From assembly GCA_964561785.1 (NCBI GenBank), contig CAZLRF010000014.1:29462-93461 (forward strand): a stretch of 64,000 nucleotides of DNA. The letters are read 5' to 3'. The notes below the pieces were generated by a model, which worked only from the letters and a program-made list of their open reading frames with translations, had not been told where the DNA came from and did no database searches. Source of the DNA: DATBSL01 sp964561785. GTDB taxonomy: Bacteria > Acidobacteriota > Vicinamibacteria > Fen-336. A program made the position numbers and the translations under genes. How positions within the stretch are numbered: the first letter of the stretch is position 1; every line of letters starts with the position of its first letter. Below are positions 23,256-32,063 of this stretch, one piece after another.

Positions 23256-24653
23256 ATGCCTTCCGCGACCGGCACCGACGCGCGCCGACTCCTCCCCTCC
23301 GTGGACCAGGCGCTCCTGCGACCCGAGGTGAGGGAGCTCGTGGTCGCGCACGGGCGCGCGGCGGTCGTGCTCGCGCTGCGGGCCGCGCTCGAGGCGCTGC
23401 GGGAGCGCGCCTCCGCCTCCCCCGCCGGCCTCGAGGGGGCGCTCGCCGAGCTGGGCGCCGACGTCCGGGCCCGCCTCCTCGCCGCCGCCCGTCCGTCGCT
23501 GCGCCGGGTGATCAACGCCACCGGCGTCGTCGTCCACACGAACCTGGGCCGCGCCCCGCTCTCGCCGGAGGCCGCGGCCCGCGTGGCCGAGGTGGCCTCC
23601 TCCTACTCGAACCTCGAGTACGACCTCGAGCGGGGACGACGGGGCGACCGGGAGGCCCACGCGGAGAGGCGGCTTCGCGAGCTGCTCGGCGTCGAGGCCA
23701 CGGTCGTGGTCAACAACTGCGCGGCCGCGGTCCTGCTCGCGGTGAACACCCTCGCGGAGGGGCGAGAGGTCCTCGTGAGCCGGGGGGAGCTCGTCGAGAT
23801 CGGGGGGTCCTTCCGCATCCCGGACGTCCTGTGCAAGGGCGGGGCACGGCTGCGCGAGGTGGGCACCACCAACCGGACGCGCCTCGCGGACTACCGCGCC
23901 GCGCTCTCGGACCAGACGGGGATGATCCTGAAGGTCCACCCGAGCAACTTCCGCATCGTGGGCTTCACCGAGCAGCCGTCCGACGAAGAGCTCTCGGCCC
24001 TCGCGCGGGAGGCGGGCGTGCCCCTCGTCGAGGACCAGGGGAGCGGCCTCTTCGATCCGCTCCCCGGCCCCCTCGCCGCGGAGGCGACCGTGAGGCAGGC
24101 CCTGCGCGGCGGGGCCGACGCCTTGACCTTCTCGGGGGACAAGCTCCTCGGGGGGCCGCAGGCCGGGCTCGTGGCCGGACGGGAGGCGATCGTCGCCCGC
24201 ATGCGCAAGAACCCGCTCTACCGGGCGCTGCGGGTCGACAAGATGACGCTCGCCGCCCTCGACGCGACGCTCGTCGAGCACGAGGCGGGCCGGGCGGGCG
24301 AGCGGGTGCCGGTGCTGCGGATGCTCCACGCCCCGCTCGACACGGTGCGCGCGCGAGCGGCGGCCTTCGCCCGCGCCCTCGAGGCGGAGGCGCCCGCCCT
24401 GCGGCCGACGCTGCAGGACGCGGAGTCCGCGGTGGGGGGGGGGGCCTCGCCGCAGGTCGGCGTCCCCACCGTGCTGGTGGCCCTCGACGCCTCTCCCGCG
24501 GGCCCCGACCGCCTGGCCGCCGCCCTGCGCCGCGGCGAGCCGCCGGTCGTCGTGCGCGTGGCGGAGGACCGCGTCCTCCTCGACCTCAGAACCGTGCTCC
24601 CGGACGAGGAACGCCTGCTCCTCGCCGCCCTCGCGGCCCCCGGGCGGGGATGA
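23256..24653 (+). CDS. selA: L-seryl-tRNA(Sec) selenium transferase
   Basis: PLP enzyme converting seryl-tRNA(Sec) to selenocysteyl-tRNA(Sec). The 465-residue protein shows RRVINATGVVVHTNLGRAPL, the SNLEYDLERG motif, VNNCAAAVLLA, SRGELVEIGGSFRIP, LVEDQGSG and the PLP-lysine region TFSGDKLLGGPQAG (Lys about residue 296). Length and motif order are those of SelA. It implies selenoprotein synthesis, but selB, selC and selD are not in the window. An 11-G homopolymer lies in the coding sequence at 24434–24444 (Gly-Gly-Gly of AVGGGAS). It is coupled to the next gene by a 4-nt ATGA overlap. Confidence 0.96.
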   Translation: MPSATGTDARRLLPSVDQALLRPEVRELVVAHGRAAVVLALRAALEALRERASASPAGLEGALAELGADVRARLLAAARPSLRRVINATGVVVHTNLGRAPLSPEAAARVAEVASSYSNLEYDLERGRRGDREAHAERRLRELLGVEATVVVNNCAAAVLLAVNTLAEGREVLVSRGELVEIGGSFRIPDVLCKGGARLREVGTTNRTRLADYRAALSDQTGMILKVHPSNFRIVGFTEQPSDEELSALAREAGVPLVEDQGSGLFDPLPGPLAAEATVRQALRGGADALTFSGDKLLGGPQAGLVAGREAIVARMRKNPLYRALRVDKMTLAALDATLVEHEAGRAGERVPVLRMLHAPLDTVRARAAAFARALEAEAPALRPTLQDAESAVGGGASPQVGVPTVLVALDASPAGPDRLAAALRRGEPPVVVRVAEDRVLLDLRTVLPDEERLLLAALAAPGRG

Positions 24654-25558
24654 GGACGGCGGCCGCGCTCCGGGCGCTCCCTCTCGCCGCCGCGCTTCTG
24701 CCGCTCGCGTGGTCCGCCCCCGCCCGGGCGGAAGAGGTCGTGCGGCGGGTGGGGAGCGTGACGTTCCGGGTCGACGTCTCGCAGGCCTTTCCCGGCGGCG
24801 TCGTCGCGATCCGCCTCGGCTCGCGCGTGCGGCTCGGCGGCGCGTGGGCCGTGCTCGAGGGCCGCCGTGCACCGTTTCTCCCCGTTCGCGGCGTCCCGCG
24901 CGCGCTCGTGCCGATCTCCGCGGCGGCCGAGCCCGGGCCGGTCACCCTCGGCGTCGAGATCGCGGCCCGGGGCGGCACCCAGCGCATCGGGATCCCGATC
25001 ACCCTCGGCACGCGCGCCTACCCCCCGCGGACGATCGTTCTCGACGAGCGGCTCCGCGCCCTCGCCGGGCGCGAGGACGCCGCCCACGACGGCCGCCGGC
25101 TCCTCGCCCTCCTGCGCGCCGCCCCGACGAAGGCGGAGCCCGGTCCCCTCCTGCCGCCCGTGGACGCTCCCGGGCGCGGCTTCGGCGAGCCCCGAATCCA
25201 TCCCGGCGCCTCCCGCGTCTTGAGCCTCACCGACGGCCTCCACGGCGAGCGCCACCGCGGGATCGACTACCCGGTTCCCGCGGCGACCCCCGTGCGCGCG
25301 CCCGGCACGGGCACGGTGCTGTTCGCGGGCCCGCTGGTGCTGACCGGGGAGACGGTGGTCATCGACCACGGCCAGGGCGTCGTGAGCGTCCTCTCCCACC
25401 TCTCGCGCGCCGACGTGCGCACGGGCGACGCCGTCCCCGCCGCCGCGCCGATCGGCCTCTCCGGCCAGACCGGCCTCGCCCCCGAGCCCCTCCTCGAGTG
25501 GCGGGTCTACCTCCACGCCGTCCCCGTCGACCCCACCGTCCTCGCCCCGCTCCTGTAA
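24650..25558 (+). CDS. Secreted M23-family metallopeptidase (LytM/lysostaphin fold)
   Basis: A 302-residue exported protein: signal peptide residues 1–27 (cleavage after SAPARA), an Ig-like beta domain (about 30–130) typical before M23 domains in this group, and a C-terminal peptidase with HRGIDYPVPAATPVRA (zinc His and Asp), GETVVIDHGQGVVSV and LSHLS (third ligand). It should cleave or remodel peptidoglycan cross-links. Start ATG overlaps the selA stop. The TAA stop lies in a short sequence resembling the end of a mobile repeat (25556–25580). Confidence 0.88.
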   Translation: MRTAAALRALPLAAALLPLAWSAPARAEEVVRRVGSVTFRVDVSQAFPGGVVAIRLGSRVRLGGAWAVLEGRRAPFLPVRGVPRALVPISAAAEPGPVTLGVEIAARGGTQRIGIPITLGTRAYPPRTIVLDERLRALAGREDAAHDGRRLLALLRAAPTKAEPGPLLPPVDAPGRGFGEPRIHPGASRVLSLTDGLHGERHRGIDYPVPAATPVRAPGTGTVLFAGPLVLTGETVVIDHGQGVVSVLSHLSRADVRTGDAVPAAAPIGLSGQTGLAPEPLLEWRVYLHAVPVDPTVLAPLL

Positions 25559-25580
25559 AGGGGTCAGATCTTGAATCTGC
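25556..25580. repeat. Short sequence resembling a mobile-element-associated end
   Basis: The stretch around GGGGTCAGATCTTGAATCTG, less G+C-rich than its surroundings, resembles sequences I recall flanking REP-associated (RAYT) and IS-type elements in other bacteria. Only one copy is present in the window and no transposase adjoins it, so the identification is tentative. Confidence 0.25.
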
Positions 25581-25601
25581 TCATCCGCGGCGCGCGGCGA
25601 T

Positions 25602-28600
25602 TCACCGCGTCCCGGCGGAGGGCTCGAGGACGACGGTCAGCGGGACGCGCTCGGCCGAGCGAACGATCGCCGTCGCCTTGCCCCGTCCGCTCTCGTGGCC
25701 GACGGCGACCTCGACCCGGCCCGGGGGCGAGGCGAGGTCGAACCGGCCTTCCGCGTCGGTCGGGCCGGACGTGCGGCCGGGCAGCCGCACCCGCGCCCCG
25801 TCCACCGACTCGACCCGCGGATAGGCCCCGGCCACCGGACGGCCTGACGGGTCGACCACGCGCAAGGCGATGCGCCCCGCCGGCCTCAGCGTGAGGGCAG
25901 CCGGCTCGCCGCCGGGGACGACGCCGAACCGCACGCCGAAGCCGGCGACCTCGGAGCCCGCCACGACGGCGTAGGGGCGCGCGGCGAGGCCGCCGATCCG
26001 GAAGGTCCCGTCCGCCGTGGAGTTCGCGTGCCCGCCGCTCGTCCCGTCATCGGCCGTGGCGAGCACGAGGTGGCCGGGCGCGGGGCGCCCCGCCGCGTCG
26101 AGCACGCGGCCGGCGATCTCGAGGCCGGCCTCCATCTCGACCTTGAGGTCGGCCATGCCGCCGGTGCCGACGCTCAGCGGCATCTCCACCGGCCGGCGGT
26201 CCGGGGCTCGCGCGACGAGGCGGTACTCCCCCGGCTCGACCGGGATCGTGAAGCGGCCGTCGGGTGAGGTCTCCGCCCCGCCGCCGGCGCCGCGGCCCGG
26301 CGGCGACGCCTCGGGGCGCAGAGACACGCGGACGCCGCCCAACGGCGCCCCGGTGTCCCGCTCGACGACGACGCCCGCGACGGTGGTCGAGGCGATCTCG
26401 AGGTCGAGCGCGAACCGCTCGACGTCGGGGACGTCGGTCTCGCGGCCGCCGAAGGACTGGGCGCCCCGTCTCATCTGGACGAAGTGCGGGCCCGGCGCGA
26501 AGACGAGCAGCTCGTAGCCGCCGTCCTCGCGGGTCACGGCGGCGAGAGGGGGCGGCCCCGTGGACGCGGCGGAGGCCGGGGAAGCTCCCATGAATACCGA
26601 GACCGAGCTCCCGCGCCGGCTCATCAGGCCGACGAGGACGCCGGCCTCGCCTTCGCCGCCGCGGGTCACACGCCCCGCCACCACGACGTCGCGCAACGCG
26701 AAGTCGACGGTCACGGCCTCGCCGTCGCGCACCTCCACCTCGCGCGAGTCGACGCCGGTCAGGACGGTCGCCCCGGCCCCGCCCGCGGCCATGGGGCTCG
26801 CCGGCGTGAAGGCCATGAGCGCGACGCTCACGCGGCCCGGGGGCACGCGGTCCAGGACGAACGCCCCGCCCGCGTCGAGGGCGCCCTGTCCCCACTCCCC
26901 GACGGAGCCGCGGTCGTCGAGCGGCCATGCCTGGACGCGTCCCGCGGTGAACGGCCGGCCGTCGCGGTGCACCGCGCGCCCCTCGATCCGCCCGCCGCGC
27001 ACGAGGACGATCCTCACCGCGGGCGTCTCCCTCTCGGGGTCGACCGCCACCTCGACGGGAGGGGACGCGGCGTAGGAGGGGTGGCGCGCGGTCAGGAACG
27101 TCGCCCCGGTGGGAAGGCCGCGCAGCTCGAACGCCCCGCTCGATCCGGTCTGCGTCTCGCGCCGCCCCGTGCGGACGTTCGCCTCCCGCTCCGCGGCGAC
27201 CGTCGCCCCCGGGACGCCGCGCCCCTCGCCGTCGACCACCACGCCCTCCACGACGCCGCCGCGGGCGAGGACGACCGTCCCCACGTCGGTCGCGCGCCCG
27301 GCGGCGACCCGCACGCCGGCCCGCGAGGCTTCCCCGCGGTCTCCCGCCCGCACCTCGAGGTCGTAGCGGCCGGGAGGCACGTCGCGCAGGGCGAACCGGC
27401 CGTCCCCCTCGTCCGAGCGGCCTGACGCGACCCGCCAGCGCTCGGTCCCGGACTCGTCCCGGGCCGTGACCTGCGCGTCCTCGACCGGCGCGCCGGACTC
27501 GTCCGCCACCCGTCCGGTCAGGGTCCCTCCCTCGTCGAGGACGACCTCGATCTCCTCGCCGCCGGCCTCCGCCACCGCGCGGCCCGTCGCGTAGCCCGTC
27601 GCGCTCGCCGTCACCTCGTAGCGCCCCGGCCGCAGCCCGCCGATCTCGAAGCGGCCTGCGGCCCCGCTCTCCGCCTCGCCCTCCCCCGCCGCGCCCGGAC
27701 CCAGGGTCGTCGCCCGGACCGCGGCGGCCTCGACGCCGCGTCCCTCGCGGTCCCGCACGCGCCCGCGGATCGCGAGGCCCGGGTCGAGGGCCACGTCGCC
27801 GAGGTCGACCGCCCGCCCCCGCGCCGAGACGCCCGCCTCCACCCGCCGCGACGCATGCCGCGGGGCGGAGACCGTGACCTCGAGCGACCCGAGGGGCAGC
27901 GGGCCGAGAGCGAAGGCGCCGTCCGCGCCCGCCGCCGCGACGAGCATGTCGGAGGCGAAGGGCGGCAGGGCCTTGCCCTCGTACTCCTCGACCCGCGCGC
28001 GGCCGGCGAGAGGCCTGCCCTCGGCGTCGACGATCCGCCCCGTGACGAAGCCCCCGTCCGAGAGGACCAGGCTCGCCGAGGCCTCGCCGAGCGGCTCGAC
28101 CACGACGACCGCGATCCCCGGCGCCCGCCCCCCTTCGCGGGCCACGAGCGTGTACTCCCCGGGCGCAACGCCGGCCATCACGAACCGCCCGCTCTCGTCG
28201 GTCCGCTCGGGGGCGGGCGCCTCCCAGGCCGTGTCCCCCTGCGCCCGCACGAGGGCGCCCCGTACGGGACGACCGGCGTCGTCGCGGACCGATCCCGAGA
28301 GGGTCGCCCCCGGGAAGAGATAGAGCTCCACGCTCGACCCCGCGCGGACGCCCGAGCGCGTCGCGCGCGCGTAGCCGGGGGCCCGCACGGAGAGCCGCAC
28401 CGCCGCGCGCCCGATCCCCTCGAGGCGGAAGCGCCCCTCCGCGTCCGTCACCGCCTCAGGGTGCACCGGGTCGGCGCCCCCGACCGCGAGGGACGGCACG
28501 TCCGACTCGACCACGACCCGGGCCCCCGCGACGGGCCGGCCCCCGTCACCCTCGCGCACGACGCCGGCGATCACCCCGCCCCGCTCGAGCCGAACGCGCA

Positions 28601-29003
28601 GCGGCCCCGAGGCGACCCGCCGGACGGGCGCGGTCACGAAGCCCTTCGCCGACACCCACGCGTTCCACGGCCCGGGCGGCAGCGCCTCGAGGCGGACCCG
28701 GCCGTCCGCGGAGGTGAACCCGGTGCGGGCCTTCTCGGGCGCGATCTCCCCGCCCGGCCGGTAGGCGCCGGTCACCGGCGCCACGGCCACGAACGCGCCT
28801 TCCACGGGCCGGCCCGCCGGGTCGACCACGAGCACGTCGAGCCGAGTGGGCGGGCTCGGCGCAGAGGGGCGCGCCTTCGCCGCAGGCCCCGGGGCGGGGG
28901 GCGGCACGCTCTTCGAGGCCGGGGGCGCCTGGGCGACGGCGAGGGCGGCGAGGCCCGCGGCGAGCGCGCCGAGGAGCGCCGGGTGTCGGGGGCGAAGGCT
29001 CAT
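25602..29003 (-). CDS. Giant exported carboxypeptidase-regulatory-like repeat protein
   Basis: A 1133-residue protein with a signal peptide (cleavage about residue 26, ALAVAQA) and a Pro/Ala-rich linker, then a chain of about 11–13 transthyretin-like CarboxypepD_reg units of 80–100 residues. Each unit carries the pattern GxVxDxxGRPVxGAxVxA followed by DGRFxLxxLPPGxYxL. No peptidase domain is present. Such proteins are abundant in Acidobacteriota and are thought to be surface adhesion or glycan-binding modules; the role is not established. The ATG at 29003 opens a typical Sec signal. It follows nuoN by 65 nt on the same strand. Confidence 0.85.
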   Translation of the reverse strand: MSLRPRHPALLGALAAGLAALAVAQAPPASKSVPPPAPGPAAKARPSAPSPPTRLDVLVVDPAGRPVEGAFVAVAPVTGAYRPGGEIAPEKARTGFTSADGRVRLEALPPGPWNAWVSAKGFVTAPVRRVASGPLRVRLERGGVIAGVVREGDGGRPVAGARVVVESDVPSLAVGGADPVHPEAVTDAEGRFRLEGIGRAAVRLSVRAPGYARATRSGVRAGSSVELYLFPGATLSGSVRDDAGRPVRGALVRAQGDTAWEAPAPERTDESGRFVMAGVAPGEYTLVAREGGRAPGIAVVVVEPLGEASASLVLSDGGFVTGRIVDAEGRPLAGRARVEEYEGKALPPFASDMLVAAAGADGAFALGPLPLGSLEVTVSAPRHASRRVEAGVSARGRAVDLGDVALDPGLAIRGRVRDREGRGVEAAAVRATTLGPGAAGEGEAESGAAGRFEIGGLRPGRYEVTASATGYATGRAVAEAGGEEIEVVLDEGGTLTGRVADESGAPVEDAQVTARDESGTERWRVASGRSDEGDGRFALRDVPPGRYDLEVRAGDRGEASRAGVRVAAGRATDVGTVVLARGGVVEGVVVDGEGRGVPGATVAAEREANVRTGRRETQTGSSGAFELRGLPTGATFLTARHPSYAASPPVEVAVDPERETPAVRIVLVRGGRIEGRAVHRDGRPFTAGRVQAWPLDDRGSVGEWGQGALDAGGAFVLDRVPPGRVSVALMAFTPASPMAAGGAGATVLTGVDSREVEVRDGEAVTVDFALRDVVVAGRVTRGGEGEAGVLVGLMSRRGSSVSVFMGASPASAASTGPPPLAAVTREDGGYELLVFAPGPHFVQMRRGAQSFGGRETDVPDVERFALDLEIASTTVAGVVVERDTGAPLGGVRVSLRPEASPPGRGAGGGAETSPDGRFTIPVEPGEYRLVARAPDRRPVEMPLSVGTGGMADLKVEMEAGLEIAGRVLDAAGRPAPGHLVLATADDGTSGGHANSTADGTFRIGGLAARPYAVVAGSEVAGFGVRFGVVPGGEPAALTLRPAGRIALRVVDPSGRPVAGAYPRVESVDGARVRLPGRTSGPTDAEGRFDLASPPGRVEVAVGHESGRGKATAIVRSAERVPLTVVLEPSAGTR

Positions 29004-29068
29004 GAGACGACCCTCCCACCGGTGAAGCTGACCCGCCGCGAGCGAGCCCCGGGCGGGTGCTTTTCGAC

Positions 29069-30523
29069 TCAGGGCAGCAGGCTGCGCGCGGCCAGGCGGG
29101 CGAGGCTCAGGACGGGAGCCGGCCACACCCCGAGGAGAAGCGTGAGCGCGGCGGCGACGGCAAGCGCGAACGCCGAAGCCGGCGCGGGGGCGGCCCAGCG
29201 GTCCTCTCCCGCCGGCTCGCACATGTACATGGCGACCACCACCCGGAGATAGTAATAGGCCGAGACGACGCTCATCACCACCCCGACGAGGGCGAGGACC
29301 CACCAGCCGGCGGCGACGGCCGCCGCGAACAGGTAGAACTTGCCGACGAAGCCGGCGGTGACCGGGATCCCCGTGAGGGACACGAGAAAGACGGCGAAGG
29401 CGGCGGCGAGAGCGGGGCGGCGCTCGGAGAGGCCGGCCACGTCGCGAGCGGTGACCGGCTCGCGGCCGTCGCGGGCGAGCGTGGCGATCACGCCGAAGGC
29501 GCCGAGGTTCACCGCCGCGTAGGCCGCGAGGTAGAAGAGCATCGCCTCGCCGGCGAGGGAGGGCACGGCCACCATCGCCGCGAGGAGGTAGCCCGCGTGC
29601 GCCACCGAGGAGTAGGCGAGCATCCGCTTGAGGCTCGTCTGGGCGAGGGCGGCGAGATTGCCGACGACCATCGTCACGATCGCGAGGACGGCCACGAGGG
29701 GCTGCCAGAGGGGAGCGAGCGCGGGGAGCCCCGAGCCGAAGACGCGCAGGAGCGAGCCGAACGCCGCCGCCTTCACCCCCGCCGACATGAACGCGGTCGC
29801 GGTGGTCGGCGCGCCCTCGTAGACGTCGGGGGCCCACATGTGGAAGGGCACGCTCGCGATCTTGAAGGCGAAGCCGACCAGGAGGAGCCCGGCCCCGAGG
29901 AGGGCGAGGGGGACCTGCGGCGCGGGGAGGGCGGCGAGGGCCAGGGCGACCTTGTCGATCGAGGTGCTGCCGCTCACGCCGTAGAGGAGGGCGATCCCGT
30001 ACAGGAAGAAGGCGGAGGCGAAGGCCCCGGTCACGAAGTACTTGAGCGCCGCCTCCTGGCTCTCGACGCGGCCGCGGTGCATGCCCGCCATCCCGTAGAG
30101 CGCGATCGACGTGATCTCGAGGGCCACGAACACGGAGACGAGCTCGAGCGCGGAGACGAGGCCGAGCATCCCCACCGTCGAGAACAGGAGCAGCGCGTAG
30201 AACTCGCCGCGCTCGATCCCCTGCGAGCGCAGGTAGGAGGGCGAGAGCAGCACCGCCACCGCCGCGACGGCGACGAGGAGGGCCTGGAGGAAGAGGGCGA
30301 AGTCGTCCGCGGCCACGGCGCCCGCCATCACCGCGCCCCGCCCGGGCCCGGTGGCGAGCATCCACAGCGACGCGAGCGCGGCGGCGAGGCCGGCGAGCGA
30401 GAGCGCGGTCGAGGGGGCGGCCTTGCCCTTCGGGACGAAGGCCTGGGCGAGGAGGACGACGAGCCCGGTCACGGCGACGATCGCGGCGGGGGCGATCGGG
30501 CGCAGGTCGAGGACCGCGTTCAT
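29069..30523 (-). CDS. nuoN: NADH-quinone oxidoreductase subunit N
   Basis: One of the three antiporter-like proton-pumping subunits of complex I. The 484-residue, roughly 14-helix protein carries the key charged residues of the family: Glu in LVSVFVALEITSIALYGMAG, Lys in KIASVPFHMWAPDVYEGAPT and the LKRMLAYSSVAHAGY region with its lysine. It is the last gene of the operon; start overlaps the nuoM stop by 4 nt. Confidence 0.96.
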   Translation of the reverse strand: MNAVLDLRPIAPAAIVAVTGLVVLLAQAFVPKGKAAPSTALSLAGLAAALASLWMLATGPGRGAVMAGAVAADDFALFLQALLVAVAAVAVLLSPSYLRSQGIERGEFYALLLFSTVGMLGLVSALELVSVFVALEITSIALYGMAGMHRGRVESQEAALKYFVTGAFASAFFLYGIALLYGVSGSTSIDKVALALAALPAPQVPLALLGAGLLLVGFAFKIASVPFHMWAPDVYEGAPTTATAFMSAGVKAAAFGSLLRVFGSGLPALAPLWQPLVAVLAIVTMVVGNLAALAQTSLKRMLAYSSVAHAGYLLAAMVAVPSLAGEAMLFYLAAYAAVNLGAFGVIATLARDGREPVTARDVAGLSERRPALAAAFAVFLVSLTGIPVTAGFVGKFYLFAAAVAAGWWVLALVGVVMSVVSAYYYLRVVVAMYMCEPAGEDRWAAPAPASAFALAVAAALTLLLGVWPAPVLSLARLAARSLLP

Positions 30524-32055
30524 CGCCGCACCTCCGCGCCCAGGGCCGGCGGGGCGTCCGCCGCTCGCACCGGCTGCGTCCGCTCGCGCACCTGGCGCAC
30601 GAGGGCGTCGGCCGCGGGCTCGATCCGCCGCGTGAACAGCGGGCTCGCCACGCCCATGAAGAGGGCGAGCGCCACCAGGGGGACGAGGACGGTCGCCTCG
30701 CGGAGCGAGAGGTCGGGGAGGTCCCGGTTCTTCGGGTTCGTGACCTCGCCGTAGAACACCCGCTTCACCATCCACAGCACGTAGCCCGCGGCCAGGATCA
30801 CCCCGAGCGAGGCCACGGCGACCATCCACGGGCTGAACGTCCACGAGCCGACGAGGATGAGGAACTCGCCCACGAAGCCGTTGAAGCCGGGCACCGCGAT
30901 CGAGGACAGGCTGATCAGGAGGAAGACCGCGAAGAACCAGGGCATGACCGTCCTGAGCCCCCCGAACTCCGCGATCTGCCGGGTGTGGCGGCGGTCGTAG
31001 AGCATCCCCACCAGGAAGAAGAGCGCCCCGGTCGAGATGCCGTGGTTGAGCATCTGGTAGACCGAGCCGACGACCCCGGTGGTGGTGAAGGCGGCGATCC
31101 CGAGCATCACGAAGCCGAGGTGTGAGACCGAGGAGTAGGCGACGAGCTTCTTGAGGTCGGGCTGGACGAGCGAGACGAGCGCCCCGTAGACGATGCCGAC
31201 GACGGCGAGGACGCCGACGAGCGGTGCGAAGTGCATCGCGGCGTCCGGGAAGAGGGGGATCGCCAGCCGGAGGAACCCGTAGCCCCCCATCTTGAGCAGG
31301 ACGCCGGCGAGGATGACGGAGCCCGCGGTGGGCGCCTCGACGTGGGCGTCGGGGAGCCAGGTGTGGAACGGCCACATCGGGACCTTGATCGCGAACGCGA
31401 GGGCGCAGGCGAGGAAGAGCCAGGTCTGGAGCGAGGGGTCGACCGGGACCTCCACGAGGCGCGGGATGTCGAACGTGCCGATGCCCGCCGCGCTGTAGAG
31501 CACGAGGAACGCGACCAGCATGAGGACGCTGCCCGCGAACGTGTAGAGGAAGAACTTGACCGCGGCGTACACCCGCCGCTCGTGGCCCCAGATCCCGATC
31601 AGGAAGTACATCGGGATGAGCATCGCCTCCCAGAACACGTAGAACAGGAACAGGTCGAGGGCCACGAACACCCCGATCATCCCCGCCTCGAGCAGCAGCA
31701 TGAACAGCACGAACTCCCGCACCCGCGTCTCGATCGAGCTCCACGAGCCGAGCAGGCACAGCGGGGTGAGGAAGGTGGTCAGGATCACGAGCCACAGCGA
31801 CAGCCCGTCGATCCCGACGTGGTAGCTGATGCCCCACGCGGGGATCCACGGGCGCTTCTCGATGAACTGCATCCCGGCCACGTCGCGGAAGCCGGACACG
31901 AGGAGAAGCGACAGCGCGAAGGCGGCGAGGGACACCGCGAGGCCGATCGCCTTCTGCAGCGTGCGCGACTCGCGCCGGGTGAGGGCGACGAGGAGCGCCC
32001 CCGCGACGGGCAGGAGGATCAGCAGGCTCAGCAGGTGGAACTTGAGGGCGATCAT
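30520..32055 (-). CDS. nuoM: NADH-quinone oxidoreductase subunit M
   Basis: Proton-pumping antiporter-like subunit, 511 residues. Family motifs: GIDGLSLWLV, the key glutamate in FYVFWEAMLIPMYFLIGIWG, KVPMWPFHTWLPDAHVEAPT with pump lysine, and PDLKKLVAYSSVSHLGFV. The start ATG at 32055 (MIALKFHLLSLL) lies 8 nt after the nuoL stop. C-terminal 30 residues are polar and specific to this lineage. Confidence 0.96.
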   Translation of the reverse strand: MIALKFHLLSLLILLPVAGALLVALTRRESRTLQKAIGLAVSLAAFALSLLLVSGFRDVAGMQFIEKRPWIPAWGISYHVGIDGLSLWLVILTTFLTPLCLLGSWSSIETRVREFVLFMLLLEAGMIGVFVALDLFLFYVFWEAMLIPMYFLIGIWGHERRVYAAVKFFLYTFAGSVLMLVAFLVLYSAAGIGTFDIPRLVEVPVDPSLQTWLFLACALAFAIKVPMWPFHTWLPDAHVEAPTAGSVILAGVLLKMGGYGFLRLAIPLFPDAAMHFAPLVGVLAVVGIVYGALVSLVQPDLKKLVAYSSVSHLGFVMLGIAAFTTTGVVGSVYQMLNHGISTGALFFLVGMLYDRRHTRQIAEFGGLRTVMPWFFAVFLLISLSSIAVPGFNGFVGEFLILVGSWTFSPWMVAVASLGVILAAGYVLWMVKRVFYGEVTNPKNRDLPDLSLREATVLVPLVALALFMGVASPLFTRRIEPAADALVRQVRERTQPVRAADAPPALGAEVRR

Positions 32056-32063
32056 GGCGTCGC

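Noticed and set aside
29030..29065. A hairpin followed by TTTT between nuoN and the repeat-protein gene
   Set aside because: The T tract follows on the plus strand while both flanking genes are on the minus strand, so it would not terminate them.
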